Source: Nesterenkonia sandarakina
Lineage (GTDB): Bacteria > Actinomycetota > Actinomycetes > Actinomycetales > Micrococcaceae
Reading direction: 5' to 3'
DNA: 64,000 bases
NCBI RefSeq assembly: GCF_013410215.1
Contig: NZ_JACCFQ010000001.1
Location: 310,001-374,000 of the forward strand
Within the stretch, counting starts at the first letter, position 1, and each line of letters starts with the position of its first letter. Below the pieces are notes generated by a model. That model was not told where the DNA came from and searched no databases. It saw only the letters and a list, made by a program, of their open reading frames with translations. Positions 26,749-34,300 of the stretch are shown here, piece by piece. Made by a program: the position numbers and the translations under genes.

Positions 26749-27420
26749 CTAGCTGGTTCGGCGCAGCACACCCCACAGCCGCTGGACCAGGAAGATCACC
26801 ACGGCGAGGACCGCGAGCACCAGCACGATGTTCGAAAGCACACCGCTGAATTCTGCGAGCACCGGTTCGATGCTCGGTCCCAGTGCGAATCCCAGACCGA
26901 TCCAGATGCCGTTCCAGATCGCGGAACCGATCAGCGTGAACAGCAGGAACGTGGACCAGCGCATCCGGGTGATCCCCGCCGGGATGGAGATGAAGGAGCG
27001 CACGATCGGTACGCAGCGCCCCAGGAGCACCGCCCAGGGGCCCCACCGATGGAACCAGCGCTCCGCCTTGTCGAAGTCCTGCACCTTCAGCAGCGGCAAC
27101 CGGCCCATGATGCCCCGGGTCCGGTCAGCACCCAGCGCGGCACCCACGGCATACCAGAGCACAGCGCCGAGCAGGGACCCGAGATTGGCCCAGAGCCACG
27201 CGGCCCAGGGACTCATCAGGCCGGCATAGGCCAGGAAGCCGGCGCCGGGGAGAATCGCCTCGGAAGGGATCGGTGGGATGAAGTTCTCCAAGAAGATCGC
27301 CAGGCCCACCCCGGGTTCACCGAAGCGCTCCATGAGGCTGAGCACCCAGCCGATGAACCCCTGATACTCGCTGGCCCCGGGCGTCGGCGTGAGGCCAGTC
27401 GCCTCGAGATTGAATCTCAT
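26749..27420 (-). CDS. DedA/SNARE-associated family membrane protein
   Basis: A 223-residue DedA-family protein with about five hydrophobic segments. Family motifs are FLENFIPPIPSEAILPGAGF (about residue 44), GALLWYAVGAALG-like helix after LGSLL, and GRCVPIVRSFISIPAGITRM (about 133) with the essential Arg and Pro residues. DedA proteins influence membrane potential and act as lipid scramblases or flippases for lipid carriers such as undecaprenyl phosphate in some bacteria. Its 3' end is convergent with the CYTH-CHAD gene, 38 nt apart. It is one of two DedA-type genes in the window. Confidence 0.9.
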   Translation of the reverse strand: MRFNLEATGLTPTPGASEYQGFIGWVLSLMERFGEPGVGLAIFLENFIPPIPSEAILPGAGFLAYAGLMSPWAAWLWANLGSLLGAVLWYAVGAALGADRTRGIMGRLPLLKVQDFDKAERWFHRWGPWAVLLGRCVPIVRSFISIPAGITRMRWSTFLLFTLIGSAIWNGIWIGLGFALGPSIEPVLAEFSGVLSNIVLVLAVLAVVIFLVQRLWGVLRRTS

Positions 27421-27540
27421 GGCAGAACACTAGCCCCACCCCCTTGCGGCGACGATGACAGAAGCCCAGGTCAGGCTAGTGTGATCAAAGACTCCTGCTC
27501 CCCGCACGGGTCCGTCACCCGAACTTGATGAGGTTCTCCG

Positions 27541-28542
27541 ATGCTGCCGAAACTCCCGGGGCGCTCCTCCGCGTCCAAAAAGCGCTCCCGCCGCAGGAAG
27601 CACAGAGGTTCCGGACGGAACCGCTTCAAGCAGTGGCCGCTGATCGCTAAGATTCCGGCCATCGGATGCGCCGGAGTCGTCGCGCTGTTTGCGCTCCTGC
27701 TCGTCATAGGGATCATCGGTGTCGCGCTAGATCCCGAGGAGGCCGATGATCGCGCCGCGGAGACCGAGGAGCAGGAGCTCGTCAGCCAGGAGCCCGAGGA
27801 GTCTGCGGAGCCAGAGGAATCCGAGGAGCCCTCGGAGAAACCGACCGACTCCGAGACGCCCTCTGCCTCACCGACCCGCACAGCAACGCCGACGCCGTCT
27901 CCCACACCGAGCCCCACCCCGTCTCCCTCCCCCACTCCGACACGAACTCCGACACCCAGCGCGGACCCGAACGAGCACACCGCGGTTGTGGTGCGCATCA
28001 TCGACGGAGACACCGTGGAGCTGGACTCCGGGGACACCGTGCGGATCAGCGGGATCGACACCCCGGAACGCGGGGAATGCCACTTCGACACCGCCTCCGC
28101 TCGGATGGGTGAACTGGTGCTGGGCAAGACCGTCACGCTGACTCGCGACCGCGAGGACACCGACCGCTACGACCGGATCCTGCGCTATGTCGACGTCGAC
28201 GGCACCGACGCCGGCATCACGCTGATCGAAGAGGGTCTCGCCAAGGCACGCTATGACTCCCGGGACGGCTACGGGTTCCACACCCGGGAGCCGGACTACA
28301 TCTCCGCCGACGACGGCGCCCCGCTGCAGACCTGCGCGCCAGAGCCGGCACCAGCCCCCGCGCCAGCCCCGGCGCCGGGACAGCAGGGCGCGAACTGCGA
28401 TCCCAACTACACCCCCTGCATCCCGGTCTTCCCGCCGGACATCAACTGCGGCGATCTCGACGTCTCGGTCAGGGTCATCGGCACCGACGTGCATGGCCTG
28501 GACCGCGATGGGGACGGCGTCGGATGCGAGGGCAATGACTGA
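27541..28542 (+). CDS. secreted/anchored thermonuclease-like protein with excalibur-like tail
   Basis: A 333-residue protein: a basic N-terminus (about 35 residues), one membrane-spanning signal anchor (IPAIGCAGVVALFALLLVIG), an acidic Glu-rich stretch, a Pro/Thr/Ser-rich stalk (TPSPTPSPTP type), then a staphylococcal-nuclease-like domain (about 145-260) with VVRIIDGDTVELDSGDTVRI, GIDTPERGEC and TDRYDRILRYV. The catalytic pattern Asp/Arg/Glu is recognisable. The C-terminus ends GLDRDGDGVGCEGND, the calcium-binding excalibur motif. The protein would be displayed outside the membrane and degrade nucleic acids with Ca2+. The ATG at 27541 follows GAGG about 10 nt upstream. Two Cys pairs may form disulfides. 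Confidence 0.88.
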   Translation: MLPKLPGRSSASKKRSRRRKHRGSGRNRFKQWPLIAKIPAIGCAGVVALFALLLVIGIIGVALDPEEADDRAAETEEQELVSQEPEESAEPEESEEPSEKPTDSETPSASPTRTATPTPSPTPSPTPSPSPTPTRTPTPSADPNEHTAVVVRIIDGDTVELDSGDTVRISGIDTPERGECHFDTASARMGELVLGKTVTLTRDREDTDRYDRILRYVDVDGTDAGITLIEEGLAKARYDSRDGYGFHTREPDYISADDGAPLQTCAPEPAPAPAPAPAPGQQGANCDPNYTPCIPVFPPDINCGDLDVSVRVIGTDVHGLDRDGDGVGCEGND

Positions 28543-28559
28543 GGCACTATCGTGCTGAC

Positions 28560-28817
28560 ATGGCACAACGGCGCACATCCGGCGAAGATCAGCGCGTGGA
28601 ACAGTTCACCGCTGACCCAGCTGTGCTCGAGTGGGCCACCGGTGGCAGATTCTGGACCCGTTGGCAGAGCGCGGTGGCGGTCATGGGCATCCCGCTCATC
28701 GCGTGGATGTATCTGGCCCCCACGGAGCTCCAGCTGACCCCAGGCTGGTACCTGGTGTCCTGGGTGGCGATCTTCCTCATCGCCTCCGTCGCGGGACGGG
28801 TGCGCCGACGCTTCTGA
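28560..28817 (+). CDS. small two-helix membrane protein, unknown
   Basis: An 85-residue hypothetical protein with a charged N-terminus (about 35 residues) and two hydrophobic segments (VAVMGIPLIAWMYLA and WYLVSWVAIFLIASVAG), ending in a basic RVRRRF tail. TATCGT lies 6 nt before the ATG, which fits a leaderless start, and it begins 17 nt after the nuclease gene. No family recognised. Confidence 0.6.
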   Translation: MAQRRTSGEDQRVEQFTADPAVLEWATGGRFWTRWQSAVAVMGIPLIAWMYLAPTELQLTPGWYLVSWVAIFLIASVAGRVRRRF

Positions 28818-28868
28818 GCCGCAGTCTCAGGCCCAGACCGACCCCCGGCCGGAACCCCCTGCCGAACC

Positions 28869-29342
28869 TCACCCGCGGCGCATCGGCACGTGCGGGATCT
28901 CGTCTTCTAAGAACGCCTCCCCACACCGGGTGAAGCCGAAGGACTCATACCAGCTCTGCAGCGGCGCCTGGGCATCGAGCACCACCGCAGAGGAGGCTGA
29001 CTGCCCCGCGCAGAACTCCAGCGCCCGGCGCATCAGCTCAGCCGCTACCCCGGTCCCCCGCGCCGCAGGACTCGCCACCACGCGCCCTATCCGGAAGCCC
29101 TCCGGCTCCCGGAGCACCCGCAGCGTGGCGGTGGGCGCGGCGTCGTCGTCGGTGGCCTGCTCATCAGAGGTGCCGCCTTCCGCCCAGAGCATCACCGCGC
29201 CAGGCTCCAGATCCCGGCCGTCGAGCTCCGGGTAGGCGCACTGCTGCTCGACCACGAACACCTCGATGCGCAGCTGCAGGATCCGGTAGAGCGTGACGGG
29301 GTCCATCTGAGCCACCGGGGCGGCGTGAAACTGAACAGGCAT
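28869..29342 (-). CDS. elaA: ElaA-like GNAT acetyltransferase
   Basis: A 157-residue GNAT-fold N-acetyltransferase of the ElaA group, shown by the N-terminal LYRILQLRIEVFVVEQQCAYPELDGRDLEPGAVML. The acetyl-CoA loop is RVVASPAARGTGVAAELMRRAL (Q/RxxGxG/A), followed by LDAQAPLQSWYESFGF. The natural substrate of ElaA is not known. I chose the ATG at 29342 (MPVQFHA), with TAGGAT 7 nt upstream; the open frame extends 594 bases further upstream antisense to rlmH and is not real there. Divergent from rlmH by 36 nt. Confidence 0.88.
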   Translation of the reverse strand: MPVQFHAAPVAQMDPVTLYRILQLRIEVFVVEQQCAYPELDGRDLEPGAVMLWAEGGTSDEQATDDDAAPTATLRVLREPEGFRIGRVVASPAARGTGVAAELMRRALEFCAGQSASSAVVLDAQAPLQSWYESFGFTRCGEAFLEDEIPHVPMRRG

Positions 29343-29349
29343 GGGCCCC

Positions 29350-29371
29350 ATCCTAGGGTTGCCGGTAGTCT
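29350..29371. promoter_or_regulatory. back-to-back leaderless promoters of elaA and rlmH
   Basis: TAGGAT on the minus strand (29350-29355) is 7 nt from the elaA ATG and TAGTCT on the plus strand (29366-29371) is 7 nt from the rlmH ATG, all inside 36 bp with no room for two Shine-Dalgarno leaders. Confidence 0.55.
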
Positions 29372-29378
29372 CGGGCGC

Positions 29379-29837
29379 ATGAGCATCACTGCCCTGGCCA
29401 TCGGGAAGAAGCATGAGAAATGGGCTCTGGAGGGGATCGAGCGCTACACCAAGCGGCTGCGCAAGCCCTATGACCTGGACTGGAAGCTGCTCCCGCATTC
29501 CTCCCGGGAACACGATGCCGCGCGGCAGGAGGAGTCCGAGCGGATCCTCGCCGCCCTGAAGCCGAAGGACCACGTCATCCTGCTCGATGAGCGCGGGAAG
29601 AACATCAGCTCCACCAGTCTGGCCGAGCATCTCCAGGGCAGCTTCGACGCCGGGCAGCACGTGGTGGTGATCATCGGCGGGGCCTACGGGGTCACCGATG
29701 AGCTGAACCACCGCGCCGACTTTGTCTGGTCGCTCTCCAGACTCGTGTTCCCGCACCAGCTGGTGCGGATGTTGCTCGCCGAGCAGGTCTACCGCGCCCA
29801 GGAGATCTCCGGCGGACGGTCCTACCACCATGTCTGA
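29379..29837 (+). CDS. rlmH: 23S rRNA pseudouridine-1915 N3-methyltransferase
   Basis: A 152-residue SPOUT methyltransferase that methylates pseudouridine 1915 in helix 69 of 23S rRNA using S-adenosylmethionine. The N-terminus MSITALAIGKKHEKWALEGI, the SAM knot VVVIIGGAYGVTDEL and the C-terminal QLVRMLLAEQVYRAQEISGG-RSYHH are diagnostic, including the conserved YH at the end. Length is standard. The stop overlaps the start of the next gene by 8 nt. Confidence 0.96.
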   Translation: MSITALAIGKKHEKWALEGIERYTKRLRKPYDLDWKLLPHSSREHDAARQEESERILAALKPKDHVILLDERGKNISSTSLAEHLQGSFDAGQHVVVIIGGAYGVTDELNHRADFVWSLSRLVFPHQLVRMLLAEQVYRAQEISGGRSYHHV

Positions 29838-30486
29838 GCTCGAAGCGGTGGTCGGGATCCTCGGCGCCGGACGCGCCGGCACCGCCTTCGCCCGGGCCCT
29901 GCTGCGCGCCGGGATCGCCGTGGACATCGCCTCCACCCGACCGCCCCGCGCGCTGCAGCATCACCTGAAGATCTACGCCCCCGGCGCCGAGCCGGTCCTC
30001 GGTGCAGACGTCGCCGCCCGCGCCCGGACCAGCAGCGGGCTGGTGATCCTCGCGGTCCCGCAGGAGGAGCTCGACGAGGTCGACCCGGACTGGGTGGCCG
30101 GCACCGTGCTGATCGACGCGACCAACACCTGGCAGGACGAGCTGCTTCCGGGGTGGCTGCAGGCCGCCGTGGATGAACAGCTGCCCACCTCCATGGCGCT
30201 GGCGGGCCGGTTCGGCGCCGCCCGGGTGGTCAAGGCGCTGAACCACATCGCCCACACCGAGTTCGACGACGCCGCCCAGCCCGGCGCCGAGCTCACCCAG
30301 CGCCGGGCGTTGGCTGTGGCTGGCGACGACGACGACGCCCGCGGCCTGGTCATGGGGCTTCTGGTCCGCATGGGATTCGACCCCGTCTCTGTGGGCGGCC
30401 TCGCCGCGGGACGGATCATGGAGCCCGATGGTCCGCTGTTCAACCGTCCGCTGCGCCGCGAGGACATCCTGCGCTTCGCCCGCTGA
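29830..30486 (+). CDS. NADPH-dependent F420-reductase-like dinucleotide-binding protein
   Basis: A 218-residue Rossmann-fold protein (F420_oxidored family). The nucleotide-binding loop is VVGILGAGRAGTAFARALLR at the N-terminus, followed by SSGLVILAVPQEELDEV, DATNTWQDEL and RVVKALNHIAH. Members include F420H2:NADP oxidoreductases and related reductases with a short C-terminal helical part, here GGLAAGRIMEPDGPLFNRPL. It overlaps rlmH by 8 nt and is probably translationally coupled. The acceptor is not determined. Confidence 0.8.
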   Translation: MSELEAVVGILGAGRAGTAFARALLRAGIAVDIASTRPPRALQHHLKIYAPGAEPVLGADVAARARTSSGLVILAVPQEELDEVDPDWVAGTVLIDATNTWQDELLPGWLQAAVDEQLPTSMALAGRFGAARVVKALNHIAHTEFDDAAQPGAELTQRRALAVAGDDDDARGLVMGLLVRMGFDPVSVGGLAAGRIMEPDGPLFNRPLRREDILRFAR

Positions 30487-30507
30487 CCGGGTGGGCGTTG
30501 GCCCGGT

Positions 30508-30582
30508 CCGGCCGCACCCGCTCAGGCCGGCCGCACCCGCTCAGCCCGGCCGCACCCGCTCAGCCCGGCCGCACCCGCTCAG
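30508..30582. repeat. four 19-bp tandem repeats between convergent genes
   Basis: Four copies of an 18-bp core CCGGCCGCACCCGCTCAG, period 19, start at 30508, 30527, 30546 and 30565. The last copy contains the TGA stop codon of the RibD_C gene on the minus strand. Confidence 0.95.
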
Positions 30583-31235
30583 TCCGGGCGGCGGACGAAG
30601 ATCAGATGCACCACGCCGCTCGGTGACGGGGTCGCCTCGATGTCGAAGCGCTCCTCGAGGCCCTCGAGCCCGTCCCAGAGCCGCTCGCCCCGTCCCAGCA
30701 GGATCGGCACCAGGACCAGATGCATCAGGTCGATCAGGTCTGCCGCCAGGAACTCCCGGAGCGTGGTCACCCCACCTCCGATTCGCACGTCGCGATTCCC
30801 GGCGAGCTCCCGGGCCCGGGAGAGGGCGGAGACCGGGTCGGCGTCCAGGAAGTGGAAGGTCGTCCCGCCTGCCATCTCCAGCATCGGTCGCGGGTGGTGG
30901 GTCAGCACCAGCACCGGGGTGTGGAAGGGCGGCTCGGCGCCCCACCACCCTTCCCATTCGGTGTCGGCCCAGGGGCCGCGCTGCGGGCCGAACTTATTGC
31001 GCCCCATGATCTCGGCACCGATACCGGCAGACCATCGGCTGGCGAACGCCTCGTCCACACCTCGGGACCCCGTGGTCTTCCCGGGAAGGCCCATCTTGCG
31101 GAAGGTGCGCGTCTTGAACGCCCATTCCATGAGCCGCTGGTCGGCATGACCGAAGGGAGCCTCGAAGGTCTGTCCGGCCCCGGTGCCGAAGCCGTCGAGG
31201 GAGACCGAGAAGTTGTGCACGCGGACCAGGGACAT
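30579..31235 (-). CDS. dihydrofolate reductase / RibD_C family protein
   Basis: A 218-residue reductase-fold protein of the RibD C-terminal/DHFR-like group (MSLVRVHNFSVSLDGFGTG start; VLVLTHHPRPML; ALSRARELAGNRDVRIGGGVTTLREFLAADLIDLMHLVLVPILLGRGERL in the core). These proteins bind NADPH; few have a known substrate. A GGGGAGA Shine-Dalgarno lies about 5 nt before the ATG. The stop codon sits inside the last unit of a 19-bp tandem repeat, so repeat expansion or loss could alter the C-terminus. Confidence 0.85.
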   Translation of the reverse strand: MSLVRVHNFSVSLDGFGTGAGQTFEAPFGHADQRLMEWAFKTRTFRKMGLPGKTTGSRGVDEAFASRWSAGIGAEIMGRNKFGPQRGPWADTEWEGWWGAEPPFHTPVLVLTHHPRPMLEMAGGTTFHFLDADPVSALSRARELAGNRDVRIGGGVTTLREFLAADLIDLMHLVLVPILLGRGERLWDGLEGLEERFDIEATPSPSGVVHLIFVRRPD

Positions 31236-31349
31236 GGCGTCTCCCCAAGGTGCTCATAGGTATGATCGCCCCACGCTACTCCCGGGTCTGGGGGACCGCT
31301 ATGCTCTCGCGGCCACCTGGATGCGTCAGACCATGTCCGTCCCGCCCTT

Positions 31350-31355
31350 TAGAGT
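31350..31355 (+). promoter_or_regulatory. -10 element of leaderless lhr promoter
   Basis: TAGAGT is 6 nt upstream of the lhr ATG and no Shine-Dalgarno lies between. Confidence 0.5.
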
Positions 31356-31361
31356 GAGAAC

Positions 31362-34300
31362 ATGACCGCCCTGGGACCCTTCACCGAGCCGACCCGGCGC
31401 TGGTTCCAGGCCTCCTTCGGCCAGCCCACGGCGGCTCAGGCCGGAGCATGGGAGGCCGTGGCGCGGGGAAAGAACGCGCTGGTGGTCGCCCCGACCGGCT
31501 CGGGCAAGACGCTTTCAGCCTTCCTGTGGTCCATCGATCGGCTCTTCGCCGAACCCACCGAGGGCACCTCGGTGCTCTACATCTCCCCGCTGAAGGCGCT
31601 CGGCGTGGACATCGAACGCAACCTGCGCAGCCCGCTGGTCGGGATCGCGCACACCGCCCGCCGACTCGCCGCGGAGGGTGCAGCGGCGGAGCCGGCAGAG
31701 ATCACCGTGGGTGTGCGCACCGGTGACTCCACCCCCAAGGAGCGCCGGGACCTTGTCCGCAAGCCGCCACAGATCCTGATCACCACTCCTGAGTCCCTCT
31801 ACCTGATGCTCACCTCCCAGGCGCGCAGCACCCTGGCCGGGATCAAGACCGTGATCCTCGACGAGGTCCACGCCCTGGCCGGCACCAAGCGCGGGGCGCA
31901 CCTGGCGGTCTCCCTGGAACGGCTGAACAACCTGCTGGAGACCCCAGCTCAGCGGATCGGGCTCTCCGCCACGGTGGAGCCCCGCGAGGAGGTGGCGCGC
32001 TTCCTGGGTGGCTCAGCGCCGGTGGAGATCGTGGCGCCGAAGTCGGAGAAGACCTGGGACATCACGGTCTCCGTCCCGGTGGAGGACCTGGCCTCCCCCA
32101 GCACCGCCCCTCCCCAGAACGCGACCCGCCCAGAGCCTGCCGCGATGGGCCCGGACGCTGGCCCCGAGGCTGTCACGAAGGCTGCCCCAGGCGCGGAGGG
32201 CTCCGCGGATGACGGGCAGCCGAAGGTGCTCTCCGATGTGCTCGCCGATCTCGCAACGGATGATGCGCTGCTCAGCGATCAGCCGCTGCAGCCCAGCATC
32301 TGGCCGCACGTGGAACACCGGATCGTGGACCTGGTCACCGAGAATCGCTCCACGATCGTCTTCGTGAACTCTCGTCGTCTTGCGGAGAAGCTGACCGGAC
32401 GGATCAACGAGATCTGGACCGAGCGCCAGCCTCCGGCCGCCGAAGCCACCGAGGCCGAGGCGCCGGGCCCCGGAGAGGATGCGCAGTCCGCCGAGTCAGA
32501 CCCCTTGGCCCGTTCCCACCACGGCTCGGTCTCGAAGGAACAGCGCAAGCTCACCGAGGAGGCGCTGAAATCCGGACGTCTGCGCTGCGTGGTCGCCACC
32601 TCGTCCCTGGAGCTGGGCATCGACATGGGCGCCGTGGACCTGGTCATCCAGGTGGAAGCGCCCTTCGCGGTCTCTGCCGGACTCCAGCGCATCGGCCGCG
32701 CCGGTCACCAGGTCGGCGAGGTCTCGGTGGGCTGGTTCTTCCCCAAGCACCGCGGTGACCTGGTGAGCACCGCCGTCGTCGTGGAACGGATGCTCGCCGG
32801 GCAGATCGAGGCGCTGCACATCCCACGCAACCCGCTGGACATCCTGGCCCAGCAGACCGTGGCCGCCTCCGCCATGGACGCCCTGGACGTGGAGGCCTGG
32901 TTCGAGACGCTGCGCCGCAGCGCCCCCTTCGCCACCCTGCCGCGCTCGGCCTATGAGGCCACCCTGGACCTGCTCGCCGGGAAGTATCCCTCAGACCGGT
33001 TTGCCGAGCTGCGCCCCCGGGTGGTCTGGGACCGCGACGCCGGCACCATCAGCGGGCGCCCCGGGGCGCAGCGGATCGCGGTCACCTCGGGCGGCACGAT
33101 TCCCGACCGCGGGCTCTTCGGGGTCTACCTCGCCGGCGGGGAGGACTCCGGCTCGGCGCGCTCCGGCGGACGCCGGGTCGGGGAGCTCGACGAAGAGATG
33201 GTCTACGAATCCCGGATCGGGGATGTCTTCGCCCTGGGCGCCACCAGCTGGCGGATCGAGGAGATTACCTTCGACCGGGTGCTGGTCTCCCCAGCCTTCG
33301 GGCAGCCCGCGTCGCTGCCCTTCTGGCGCGGAGACGGCTTCGGCCGCCCCGCCGAGCTCGGCCGCGCGCTGGGCCGGTTCACCCGTGAGGTCCATTCCGG
33401 GGCGTCCGAGCCCACTGCGGAGCGGCTCACCGCCCTGGGCATGGACACCTGGGCGCAGGAGAACCTGCTGCGCTACTTCACCGAACAACACGACGCCGCC
33501 GGGGTGCTCCCCAGCGACACCACCCTGGTGGTGGAGCAGACCAAAGATGAGCTGGGCGACTGGCGGATCGTGCTGCTCTCCCCCTACGGGCTGCAGGTCC
33601 ACGCGCCCTGGGCGCTGGCGGTCGGCGAGCGCCTGCATGATCGCTTCGGCCTGGACGGCTCCGCGATGGCCAGTGATGACGGGATCGTGCTGCGGGTCCC
33701 GATGATGGATGAGGACCCGCCCGGCGCGGAACTCTTCATCTTCGATCCCGATGAGCTCGAGGACCTGGTCACCGGCCAGGTCAGCTCCTCGGCCCTGTTC
33801 GCCGGGCGATTCCGAGAAGCCGCCGCCCGCGCCCTGCTGCTGCCCAAGCAGAACCCGGGTCAGCGCACCCCGCTGTGGCAGCAGCGGCAGCGGTCCTCCC
33901 AGCTGCTGGAGGTCGCCTCCGGCTACCCGGACTTCCCGGTCATCATGGAGGCCATGCGCGAGGTCCTCCAGGACGTCTATGACATGCCGGCGCTGCTGGA
34001 GCTGCTGCGCAGCATCGCGGCGCGCAAGCTCAAGATCGTGGAGACCACCACCCCTAAGCCCTCCCCCTTCGCCCAGTCCATCCTCTTCGGCTACATCGCC
34101 CAGTTCCTCTACGAGGGGGACTCACCGCTGGCCGAACGCCGGGCCGCGGCCCTCTCGGTGGATCCCGCACTGCTGGGCGAGCTGCTGGGCAGGGTGGAGC
34201 TGCGCGAGTTCCTCGACGCCGCGATCATCGCCGAGTCCGAGGCCTATGCCCAACGGCTGATCCCCTCCCGGCACCTGCGCGGGGAAGAGGGCGTCGCAGA

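Noticed and set aside
26708-26751. TAGACG/CGTCTA inverted repeat between convergent CYTH-CHAD and DedA genes
   Set aside because: The arms are only 6 bp with a 32-nt loop and coincide with the two stop codons; too weak to call a terminator.
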